A program made the position numbers and the translations under genes. This document shows positions 1-9,539 of a DNA stretch of 64,000 nt, in pieces. Source of the DNA: Prosapia bicincta (taxonomy: Eukaryota > Arthropoda > Insecta > Hemiptera > Cercopidae). The stretch covers positions 12,232,205-12,296,204 of the forward strand of contig JBAIZL010000006.1 in NCBI GenBank assembly GCA_036971475.1, read 5' to 3'. How positions within the stretch are numbered: position 1 is the stretch's first letter; every line of letters begins with the position of its first letter. The notes under the pieces are model-generated. The model was not told the origin of the DNA and ran no database searches. It saw only the letters and a list, made by a program, of their open reading frames with translations.

Positions 1-270
1 TAATTTACACATATTTTTGTATGACAGATATATTATGTCTTTTAATATGTTACATGAAAACGTAAAACCATATTATGAATACGTAATAAGAGATTGTAAT
101 AGAGAAAAAGGTTTAGAGAAATGTATTTAATAAAGAAATTACATTTCTTGTTTTAAAATTATTTATATCTCCTAGTGGTGATCAAAACCTATTTGACAAA
201 AATGATGAAAGGGTGGTAAAAATATATTTATTTGAAATAGTTTCTAAAAAACACGGAACATGTTGGTTAT
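1..270 (-). repeat. Left arm of a long inverted repeat (mate 2213-2482)
   Basis: This stretch is the reverse complement of 2213-2482 with few mismatches. For example, the segment near 190-270 with the words 'gatgaaagggtggtaaaaat' and 'aaacacggaacatgttgg' reappears reversed at 2220-2285. The arms run to the window edge, so the inverted repeat may continue upstream. The right arm is also the first block of the A/B duplication (mate 34376 onwards), so this arm is an extra inverted copy of that block. No coding potential seen. Confidence 0.85.
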
Positions 271-686
271 ATCGTACAATAACTTTCTTATGCAAGAACA
301 AATGTTATATTAGTTATTTGTCACAGGTTTAAGTCTGGAGCTAGCTACAAAATTTAAGCATTGCCGAAAGAAAAATGTTTATTGATAACTAGCACAATAC
401 CATCATAAACTGTTGATATCCCTTACAGCGAAGAGTTAGACTTACTAAAATTCAGTAAAAAAGATATTCTACTCTAATTAGACACAATGGAGTTAATGGC
501 AGAGTTCCCTCATTGTAATTTGATTCCTTATACATTTCATGTTTTAAATATTTTTACTCGAATTTTTTTACACTTTCCGTATTTAGAAATAATTATGTTC
601 ATTGTTCTACTTAATAACCCTTCAACATTTTAATTACACTTACATAATAATGCATGCATATATATGTACCAATCAATATAAAAGTA

Positions 687-689
<3 letters not shown>

Positions 690-754
<65 letters not shown>
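690..754. repeat. (TA)n microsatellite
   Basis: About 32 uninterrupted TA units read directly from the sequence. Confidence 0.97.
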
Positions 755-757
<3 letters not shown>

Positions 758-1758
758 TATATTTAAGTAGATTATTAGAATATAAGAATTATTATTATTA
801 GAATAGATTACTACTAGAATAAGAATATTTTTTGGGACTTATTCGTAATTGCTATATCTATAACTAATTTACAGCAGCAATGTATAATGAAAAATAAACC
901 CAAATGTATAATTTTGTAGAATAAACCCAAATAATTTCTAAAGAGTAAAAAAATAATTTTCCTTAGCTTGGAAAAATAAAAACTAGTTTCTGTACAAACC
1001 ATTCTCAAGTTGGGAACTCCATAGGCCAGTATACGTTTACGGTTATAATAGTATTTTCAACGCCTAAATGTTTGATACAATGAGAAATGTGATTACTAAG
1101 TAGTGATGTTTTGTGGAGTTGAGATGATCGGCGAAGTTTGATTGGTAGTTATTGTTTTTTAGTGATTTTATATGTTCTTGGTAGCGTGTGTAGAATAACC
1201 TCCACCTTTAAGGTTTCCAATGATTTATTTAGACGAAATTAAACACTGATAACAGATATATAGATCAAGCCAGAATTTAAAAATATATAAATTTCTAACA
1301 TATTTATTGCATAAGAAATTATATTGTGGCAAGATAATCTGTATATTACTATTTTATTAAGACCTATTTTTCTAGTCATATGAAGCTCATTTCCTTTTTC
1401 TATTCAGAAAATTTTTGTTGAAGCTACTGCCACTTCAAATAGAAACGTATAGTCACGTTTGCGTCAACCTCGTTACCTAATGTGCCGTGAGACTTTGTCT
1501 TAGTTTACAGACAATGAAGTGAATAGACACTGTTCCACGCTTTGAATAAAAATTAATAAATAATTGTTGTTTTTGAATAATTTCAGTTGTTTTTGATTAT
1601 TCTAAAAGAAAACACAAATATATATATATTGGAAACCTTGTATGCTTTTTTCTTGTTTTATATATTCACAAAAGGTATAAAAAGAGTTGTTTATACACAA
1701 AAGGAGTATAAAAGAGTTTTTTGAAAAGAGTTGTTTATTTTAGTTTTCTTCATACATT

Positions 1759-1797
1759 GAAGCTTTTCGCTGATTGGTATTATCAACATTATCAAAA
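1759..1797 (-). pseudogene. Decayed hammerhead-ribozyme unit
   Basis: On the minus strand the order is a damaged box 1 (TTGATAATG where intact copies have CTGATGATG), a short stem ATTGATAAT...ATCAGC, then GAAAAGCTT. The box 2 plus AAGCTT end is the same as in the intact units, so this is a relic of the same family; the box 1 changes should abolish cleavage. Confidence 0.55.
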
Positions 1798-2074
1798 TTT
1801 GTATCTACCTTGCAGTTCTATGACTACATCTGGTCTATATATTATACTTGAAAAATTATATATTTTTATTTTATCTGCTTGATTCATGGAACATACATGA
1901 ATAATTGTATAGATTTTAAGTCTTGTATTTTTAAGATTATATTGAATTCCCTAAAAATGTGTTTAATTATTTGTATGTATATATTAAATATGGTGATATG
2001 TATTCTTGTAATATAGTTAATAAATTTAAAATATTTCAAAAACAAGAATACTTTTAATGAATATATTTATTCAA

Positions 2075-2114
2075 AGATTTTCGCCGATAAAATAGTACCA
2101 GCATCTTCAGGAAA
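2075..2114 (-). ncRNA. Hammerhead ribozyme motif, CTGAAGA variant
   Basis: Minus strand: box 1 CTGAAGA (2104-2110), stem II built from GCTGG and TCGGC, box 2 GAAA (2079-2082). A at core position 7 is permitted, because that position is variable in hammerhead cores. Stem III is poor here (AATCTT instead of AAGCTT). The flanks match the pseudo-LTR-like piece at 6290-6368, so this is the tail of a second PLE subfamily. Confidence 0.6.
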
Positions 2115-2211
2115 ATAATTATCTAATAATCTTTTAGATATTAGATATATGAGTTTGTAAGAAATAGTACATTGGCCAAACGAACAGACGTATCTCAGCT
2201 AGGCTTGATGA

Positions 2212-2690
2212 TGTAACCAACAAGTTCCGTGTTTTTTAGAAACTATATCAAGTAACTATATTTTTACCACCCTTTCATCATTTTTGACAAATAGGCTTTG
2301 ATCACCACTAGGAGATATAAATAATTTTAAAACAAGAAATGTAATTTCTTTATTAAATACATTTCTCTAAACCTTTTTCTCTATTACAATCTCTTATTAC
2401 GTATTCATAATATGGTTTTTACGTTTTCTTGTAATATATTAAAAGACAAAATATATCTGTGATACTAAAATATGTGTAAATTAGTTATTACAAATCTTTT
2501 CCCCAATAAATGTACCAGCATCATTAGGAAAAACAATGCGATCCAACAACATATCATTGTTTTACCTGGAGATGCTAATACATTTCAATAGTTGTATTTT
2601 CTTAAAGGGAAATCCTAACAAACATATATAAAGGTAAACAATTCTTATATTCTTATATTTGAAATAAATTTATTCATTAATGAATATATA
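2212..2690 (+). repeat. Duplication block A1 (mate B1 34376-34830)
   Basis: Collinear with 34376-34830. Shared landmarks are 'ttccgtgttttttagaaac', 'ttcatcatttttgaca', 'tgatcacca' and, at the right end, 'tttgaaataa' just before a (TA)n tract. This is the leftmost point at which the two halves of the window match. A decayed hammerhead-like unit (2504-2545, box 1 CTAATGA) is shared with 34663-34700, so it predates the duplication. Confidence 0.85.
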
Positions 2691-2766
2691 TATATATATA
2701 TTTATATATTTTCAAGATTAAAAAATATACACTAAATACTGGAATAATTTATTGAATAATACAATC

Positions 2767-2807
2767 ATAGCTTTTCGTTGGTTGACATTACCAACATCCT
2801 CAGGAAT
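2767..2807 (-). ncRNA. Hammerhead ribozyme motif, CTGAGGA variant
   Basis: Minus strand: CTGAGGA (2797-2803), one extra T, stem II GTTGG paired with CCAAC around a loop of about 10 nt, then GAAA (2773-2776). Stem III is AAGCTA, one base away from the AAGCTT palindrome of the other copies. It is the left half of the head-to-head pair with 2856-2896. Confidence 0.7.
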
Positions 2808-2855
2808 TACTAAGAATGACAAAAGAACTCATGAGTTATTTTGTCATTCTTAGTA

Positions 2856-2896
2856 ATTCTTGAGGATGTTGGTAATGTCAACCAACGAAAAGCTAT
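2856..2896 (+). pseudogene. Hammerhead unit with damaged box 1
   Basis: Plus strand: box 1 reads TTGAGGA (2860-2866), i.e. the conserved C3 of the core is T. Stem II GTTGG/CCAAC and GAAA (2887-2890) are intact. Loss of C3 should inactivate it. It lies in the 5' pseudo-LTR of the deleted PLE. Confidence 0.7.
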
Positions 2897-3132
2897 GAGT
2901 GTGTTATTCAATAAATTATTCCTGTAATTAGTGTATATTATTTAATCTTGAAAATAATTCTAACAGGAAAACCTATTTCATAATCTACGTATACTTGCCT
3001 TACAAGGTTTGTTTGTTTATAAGTGGAGTGTTTAGGTTATGTTTTCTCCTTGCTTTTATATTGTATTTTGTTTTATATTTTGTGTTCATTAATTAGTTTG
3101 TTAATTTACTAGATTTTATACTGATTTTTAAT

Positions 3133-3600
3133 ATGTTTTCTGTAAATATTTGTAGTGCTGCTTCAACAAAAGATTTATTTAGGTTTGAAATATGTAAAAT
3201 CCTATTAATGAATGTTAATTGCAATATTTATTTTAATAAACAATTCATTATAAATCATATAATTCCAAAATATGCTAAAATTATAATTAGGAATAAAAGT
3301 GATACAGCACTAAAAACTTGTAAACGGGTAGAAAAATTATGGGTGAAAAATGAAATAAAGAATGTAAAAAGAATATAAAAAAAATATTTTAACTAATGAA
3401 ATATATAAATTACATTTAAAAATAGCTTATTTTATGCATAATTTGAAATGGGAAGAAAAATATAAAAAAATAATAACACATGTAAATCAGATTAGAGTTA
3501 TAAAAATAAACAACATAAACAAAAAACTTGAGAATTTGAAATTTCATTATAAAAGAAATGAAGAAATTGTAGTTAAATATCATAATTTTCATCCTACAGT
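3133..3600 (+). pseudogene. Penelope-like ORF, N-terminal remnant
   Basis: The conceptual product of 3133-3378 aligns with the first ~80 residues of the PLE frame at 21542-23956. Shared words are 'NCNIYFNKQ', 'IIPKYAKI' and 'EKLWVKNEIKN'. After a frameshift near 3370 the match continues in 3434-3600 ('WEEKYKKI', 'INKKLENLK', 'KYHNF'). It has no reverse transcriptase or nuclease domain and cannot encode a functional protein. It is a sister copy of the element at 21.4-24.6 kb and not a direct descendant, because many positions differ. Confidence 0.85.
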
Positions 3601-3619
3601 TCTTTTGTCATTCTTAGTA

Positions 3620-3666
3620 ATTCCTGAGGATTTTGGTAATGTCAACCAACGAAAAGCTTTGAGTGT
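3620..3666 (+). ncRNA. Hammerhead ribozyme motif in the 3' pseudo-LTR
   Basis: Plus strand: CTGAGGA (3624-3630), stem II TTTGG/CCAAC with one mismatch, GAAA (3651-3654), the palindromic AAGCTT as stem III, then T as nucleotide 17. The following GAGT can pair with the AATTC side just 5' of box 1 as a 4-bp stem I (G-C, A-U, G-U, U-A). Confidence 0.7.
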
Positions 3667-3749
3667 ATTATTCAATAATTTATTCCTGTATATAGTGTGT
3701 ATTATTTAATCTTGAAAATAATTCTAACAGGAAAACCTATTTGATATTC

Positions 3750-3966
<217 letters not shown>

Positions 3967-3969
3967 ATA

Positions 3970-5700
3970 TTAATTTTATCTTTTCATTTTGCTTTAAATT
4001 TTTGTAGATAACACGATAAACACAAAGTCATTAATCATACTAAATCGAGAAACTTAATGCATTTCATTTTAATGTTACAAATGAGGCTGAAATACCAAAC
4101 TAATATATCAAGATATTTACCTTTGACGCTTTAGATACAATTATTTTCATCACCTTTTTAATATAACATTGTAAATATTCATTTTACATTTTATAGTTTT
4201 CCAATGAGATTTTTATTTTAAATTGGGGTTTATAACAAAATTAAATGAATATTTTATCTTTCCTGACCAATTAAATTAGTCGGGCGTTACATAGACAATG
4301 TATTGTTCACCGATAGAATTGCCAAAACATTTCTATTAAAAGAATTGTGTTTGAGGGCTCAGGAGCTCACTGACAGAAATACAAACATTTATAGCCACGG
4401 CTACAGAAATTTAAATTCTGAAAAATAGGTAATTTTGTAATGAGAATATCCCACTTTATTATAACATGATAAGGAAGAATACAGGCTCTTTACTCTTAAT
4501 ACCAAAATATGAACTACAAGTAAAACGTTAGAGGGAATTGTTTTACAAAATAGTAAACGAAAATTACAAAAAATATGAATTTATAGGTTATTTATTCAGT
4601 TAGCAGATCTTCATCAGAAGCGTGTATTTAACAAAGGCTAATAGTTATTACAGTTAATATTAATATAGTGTAAAAACTAAAAACATTTATTAAATACATA
4701 AGATATCAAGAAACTGAATTAAAATCAGATCTAAAATATGTAACAGGCGCGTCTTCGACAGTTTTAAATTAAAAAATGGGGCTAAATACACCTAATACAT
4801 ATCTTATTAGTATCGTTATAGAGAATGATTTCTATTGAATCTTCAGAGATTCAATAAATTTAAATATTTATTAACCGTTCAAAACTACCTAATAACATAG
4901 GTTTTCCTAAACTATGATTAGTAAATTTTGTAAATAATTGTTTTACATCATAACCTATAAGATAATATCAGCTGATTAATGATATAATAGGTAATCCTTT
5001 ACTTCAATTTTAGGTGACTTCAAGGTGACTGAATTTATACTGACCCGATATTGTATGTTTACGTTAGTAAGGTTTAGTGATTGTCGCTACATATCTGAAC
5101 CTAGAATTTATATCAAATTATATTTAAATAATTTAAAAAATTCAATGTATGATTTTATATTCACAAATTTGGATATAGTATGTGGCCATAATAGCATTGG
5201 ATATAAACCGAACGAATGGAATTGCAAATGGCATTACAAGGTGTGGCTTACAAAACAGAGCCATCAATTACTTGGCTTACAAATGCATTGCATGAATCCG
5301 TTGCAATTATACTTCCGAGCTGTTGTCCGATGCAGTACCCGAAGCTTTAACAATTGCATTTCACTAAATCAGTGACTCGTCTCGTTATGGTGTTATACAG
5401 CTACATTAGTTTCACAATATGAATCAAATATAGTGCAATTGTTAGTTCGATAGACTTTTAATGTTCATTTATATGATGTTCAAATATATTTATAAAAATA
5501 TATTTTAATACGTCTTTCCATATGAAAACTATCACTAATATCACTTCTACTTTTAAATAACTTGAGCATATTACTATAAAAATATTACTATAAAATAATA
5601 TAGAGAAAAATAGTCAAAAACTGCTCCCTAAATATACTGTCTTCGATTTTTGTTAGTTAAATGTAGCCTATCATTTACATAGTACAAAATAATATATATA
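3970..5700 (+). repeat. Duplication block A2 (mate B2 35258-36776)
   Basis: Collinear with 35258-36776. Landmarks include 'agaaatacaaacattta' (4374 and 35583), 'ggatataaaccgaacgaatg' (5200 and 36229) and 'actaatatcacttctacttt' (5533 and 36550). No gene recognised. The part at 5200-5340 belongs to a repeat also seen near 16200 and 59320. Open frames of up to 116 codons are not kept between the copies. Confidence 0.85.
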
Positions 5701-5754
<54 letters not shown>

Positions 5755-5757
<3 letters not shown>

Positions 5758-5955
5758 CAACACAGGTTATTCAAATACAAGAATATTTATTATTTTATAT
5801 CCAAAGCTTTTCGTTGGCAAACAGTACCAACATCACCAGGAATGAAAATTACAATAATGTAAGCTAGGCCTAAAACATTTGGGTCTAACGAAAAGCTTTG
5901 GATATAAAACAATAAATATTCTTGTATTTGAATAACCTGTGTTGTTTTAAATTAT
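5755..5955. repeat. Palindromic PLE end with decayed hammerhead (shared with B)
   Basis: Arms of about 65 bp (5755-5820 and 5885-5955) are inverted copies: 'acacaggttattcaaataca' on the left is 'tgtatttgaataacctgtgt' on the right. The left arm carries a minus-strand hammerhead whose box 1 is CTGGTGA (5833-5839; core A6 changed to G); GAAA is intact at 5809-5812. The right arm keeps only the GAAAAGCTTT half. (TA)n tracts lie on both sides (5706-5752, 5981-6048). A related single unit stands at the same place in B (36850-36960). Confidence 0.8.
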
Positions 5956-5959
5956 TAAA

Positions 5960-5976
5960 CAAGAAAACGTATTTTA

Positions 5977-6047
<71 letters not shown>

Positions 6048-6290
6048 TGAATTATGTAGTTCCTATAGGCTACTAGATCGTTTGGGTCTGTATTAGTACC
6101 AAATCATCTAATTATATTTACGTATGTAGACCAGTTCAAAACGTGTTTTCCTAAAATTACATGATTTATATATATATTTTTGTTATATGTTAGAACTAAA
6201 TGAAGAATGTTTTGATGGTATTATTTGGTGAAATACGGTGAATGTTAAATTAAAACCAAATGACTTTCTCCTAGGTGCTTGAAAAATTAC
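5960..6290 (+). repeat. Duplication block A3 (mate B3 about 36965-37250)
   Basis: Shared landmarks are 'gtagaccagttcaaaa' (6127 and 37073), 'tattatttggtgaaata' (6219 and 37177) and 'atgactttc.cctaggtgc'. No gene recognised. The match ends at about 6290/37250, where A has a PLE fragment and B has a 12-kb unmatched block. Confidence 0.8.
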
Positions 6291-6600
6291 TTCAAAAGAA
6301 AGAATACTTCTAATACATATTTATCCAAAGCTTTTCGCTGATAAAACAGTACCAGGATCTTCAGGAAAATAATTATCTAACAAAATATTTTTACAAAACT
6401 TAAGTCATATGTACTACGAAGAATCATATGTTTATAAGTATTGCAATTTATGTAATTTTTTCTATAACATCAATGACGTTATAAATAGTTTGGTTGCCTT
6501 GATCTCACTTTAGTTTGTTCATCAAATAATTTGTCTTTAACATTATGCTTATAAATTTCCAATGTTTCTCATATATTCATATTATTGGATTCATAAAATA
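6290..6600 (-). mobile_element. Penelope-like element 3' fragment
   Basis: On the minus strand a decayed frame reads MNI-stop-ETLEIYKH and ends in RQPNYL-stop. It corresponds to the extreme C-terminus of the GIY-YIG domain in the PLE at 21542-23956 ('MNIYEAFEIYKHN'). About 60 bases downstream is a hammerhead unit (6327-6368). The same piece with different damage is at 33530-33875. It is 5' truncated, like many PLE insertions. Confidence 0.75.
6327..6368 (-). ncRNA. Hammerhead ribozyme motif, CTGAAGA variant
   Basis: Minus strand: CTGAAGA (6358-6364), stem II CCTGG/TCAGC with the closing pair broken, GAAA (6333-6336), and palindromic AAGCTT as stem III followed by TGGAT. It lies in the 3' tail of a truncated PLE. 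The core boxes are intact; weak stem II closure makes activity uncertain. Confidence 0.65.
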
Positions 6601-6640
6601 ATACATACAATAATAAAAACGATATATTACGTTTTGATTA

Positions 6641-6642
<2 letters not shown>

Positions 6643-6724
<82 letters not shown>

Positions 6725-6753
6725 GAATATATATTTATATATATATGTATATA

Positions 6754-6815
<62 letters not shown>
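6643..6815. repeat. Long (TA)n microsatellite with imperfect centre
   Basis: TA units for about 170 bp, interrupted near 6720-6760 by TTATGAATATATATTTATAT-like sequence. It directly follows the PLE fragment. Confidence 0.95.
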
Positions 6816-6816
<1 letters not shown>

Positions 6817-6839
6817 CTTGTAATATAGTTAATTAATTA

Positions 6840-7230
6840 AAAATCAGGTTACAAGTAAGCTAGCGCGCGACTTCAATGGACGAGCATAAGTTAGGGGAAT
6901 GGTAGAGGAAGCAAAAGACCGTTCGTCAGATATTACAATATGTGGTATTGTATTTATATTACAGTAATGTAGATTTGAGAAGTCCGAAAGGCTTCTATAG
7001 GTATTTATTTATATGATTTAATATATTAAACAGATCATTAACATTAAGTTGTGAACAAATCTACATATATCAGTTTTCTAAACGACCGCTTCGCCTGCAT
7101 GAACTATGAGCATTGATTCAACACGCTATAAAAAAACATGCTTTGAATAGAGATATTTTTTTGTTTTCTATCAATCGATCAAGCAGTAGTTTACGAGTGA
7201 ACAACAATTATTACTTTAATTGCATTTTAT
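6840..7230 (+). repeat. Duplication block A4 (mate B4 49445-49680)
   Basis: Shared landmarks are 'taggggaatggtagaggaag' (6892 and 49503) and 'caacacgct' followed by 'tttgaatagag' (7118 and 49570). No gene recognised. B lacks the central part (about 6935-7085). Confidence 0.8.
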
Positions 7231-7239
7231 TGAAAGATA

Positions 7240-7880
<641 letters not shown>

Positions 7881-8429
7881 ATTTGTATCCCAATATAGCT
7901 TATTTCCCTAATATAATCTAATTCATAAATGTTACATAAACACAGTGTGTAACTTCCTAAAATCTTGAAATTCAGCAAACGGTTAAATTACGCTTAGTAA
8001 TTGTAATATTTTCTGAATGCCTATTCCTATCCTAACTGTAATCTGACACTTTGTGGCTATGTTTTAATAATGCTGTTTAGGAATGTGGGTTATCATTGTG
8101 TAATATTTCCTAACACAGTATTTTACTAAGGAGTAGGTTTGTAAGATACTCCTTCTATAAAGGTAATTAATGCATACTATAACTTATTGACTATACGTAA
8201 CTTTTTATGGCCTATGTTTTATTCGAACCAAAGTAAACATTTCACTGTAGGTGTGGTCATTGCCGGAATAACTGGTTTCGTCAAACATTGTATTATTTTT
8301 ATTTTCGAAATTTTGAAATTTAAATCATATATTTTCCTGCTAGAACGTTTTTCAACCTTTTGATAATTTTCTACTTTTCCGCTAGGATTTATGCTCTTAT
8401 TTTTATTTTGAGTATCATAATTACCTGCA

Positions 8430-8595
8430 AATCCTAGCATTGCTTCATTTTCGCTGACGAGTTTCGGAACAGCTCCATCCGTTAGAACTGATGGAATTCA
8501 TACGCAGTGAGAAGAGTTCCTAATGGGTTCTGCCTGATGAAGGTACTCCGAAACGCATCAGCGAGGAGTAGAACAATGCTAGGACTACTTCAATA
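8430..8595. repeat. Palindrome carrying hammerhead-like units of a second family
   Basis: The outer arms read 'cctagcattg' on the left and 'caatgctagg' on the right. Inside them are inverted units: 8455-8480 on the minus strand (box 1 damaged, GAAAC intact) and 8534-8562 on the plus strand. The same layout is in B at about 52975-53120 and, more decayed, at 17735-17885. Confidence 0.7.
8534..8562 (+). ncRNA. Hammerhead-like motif, second family
   Basis: Plus strand: CTGATGA (8534-8540), a short stem with GG/CC closure around TACT, GAAA (8550-8553), then CGCAT. Related copies have the palindrome ACGCGT at this point, followed by C, the usual cleavage-site nucleotide. Both core boxes are present but stem II is very short, so this is a candidate only. 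Confidence 0.5.
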
Positions 8596-9203
8596 CAAAC
8601 CATATCCAGTCTGTTTAGTTATGTCATATATCGAGGATAGTGAAATATGTCCTCTGATAATGGCGTAATGAAGTATTACTCTACACTACCTAATTGTGTT
8701 TTTAATTAGCAAGTCATATATTTCTTATAGTTTAAGTTGGCATCACAAAATATATGTTTAAAGGAAACATAATAAATATAATTACATTTTTATAGAGAAA
8801 TAATTTTATAATAAAAATGCCCTAAAGATTTAGAAAACTATATATTTACAAAAACAATTTGCATGATGATTTTCTAAAGAACTTTATGAAACTAATACTT
8901 CCATCGGGTGATAATGAGGGTTAAAGCTTTTTCATGCATTTTACATTATGTTTGAGAACATTGAGCGATCTAAACAAACTCATTAAAATATTATATCAAT
9001 AAGAAGTTGGTATAATCTACAGTATGATATGTTCTTTAAAATTATGGGTAGTTTCCAACATTGAAAAAAATGATCGTTTCGCTAGGGGGTGAATTTTAAA
9101 TAACAGGAATAATGTTGCGTTGGTTCAAACTCTATTGAAATTGTTTTTTTTCCAATGGGTATTTTTACGCATTATAATAGTAGTAATCACACCTCTTACC
9201 ATA

Positions 9204-9208
<5 letters not shown>

Positions 9209-9283
<75 letters not shown>
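9209..9283. repeat. (TA)n microsatellite
   Basis: About 37 TA units. The B counterpart at the same place is only about 14 bases (53789-53802), showing large length change since duplication. Confidence 0.97.
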
Positions 9284-9284
<1 letters not shown>

Positions 9285-9285
<1 letters not shown>

Positions 9286-9440
9286 TGATACGTATTCCTT
9301 CACGGATGGAAAAATATGATGAAATGTTACTATCTGTAGTACATCCGTTCATTCTGCAGTCCATAAATTCGCAGTTCCGACGTTTCGCTAGAATCTCATC
9401 CAGCATTGACGAGGTGAACCCAACAACAGTAGAAGAGCGA
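9285..9440. repeat. Dispersed repeat (mate 30945-31090), present in A only
   Basis: Matches 30945-31090 in the same orientation ('cgtattccttcacggat', 'atccgttcattctgc', 'gctagaatctcat', 'gcattgacgag'). It is missing from B between 53802 and 53805, so it inserted beside the (TA)n tract after the duplication. On the minus strand it contains GATGAGATTCTAGCGAAACG, which resembles a hammerhead box 1/box 2 layout with a disturbed CTG; alternatively it is simply the hairpin GCTAGA...TCTAGC. Confidence 0.65.
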
Positions 9441-9539
9441 GTGAAGAGCGCAGTTAGCTCGACTCCTATATATAGAGGAATGAAGCCAATATATATAATA
9501 TATTTATATTATGTTATATAAATATTATATATATTTATA

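Larger units (their letters stand above)
271..2040. other. Spacer between inverted-repeat arms, no gene recognised
   Basis: AT-rich DNA lying between the arms 1-270 and 2213-2482. It holds a (TA)n tract at 690-754 and a decayed hammerhead-like unit near 1759-1797. The short open frames here are low complexity and match nothing I recognise. No homologous block was found in the B half. Confidence 0.5.
2690..2965. repeat. Large palindrome of two pseudo-LTR ends, head to head
   Basis: The left half (about 2700-2830) is the inverted copy of the right half (about 2835-2960), with the centre near 2829-2838. Each arm carries a hammerhead core, the tail 'aagctatgagtg' or its equivalent, and the stretch 'ttattcaataaattattcc'. 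The right arm is also the 5' pseudo-LTR of the deleted PLE that follows. This is a foldback of about 130 bp per arm. Confidence 0.85.
7925..9200 (+). repeat. Duplication block A5/A6 (mates 49700-49815 and 52566-53790)
   Basis: The left part (7935-8035, 'cagtgtgtaacttcctaaaa') matches 49700-49815. From 8040 ('tctgacactttg') it matches 52574 onwards. In B these parts are separated by a 2.75-kb insertion. No gene recognised; the frame at 8219-8440 is not conserved. Confidence 0.85.

Noticed and set aside
5025..5375. 116-codon frame in block A2
   Set aside because: The duplicate at 36.1-36.4 kb does not keep it open, and part of it is a dispersed repeat.
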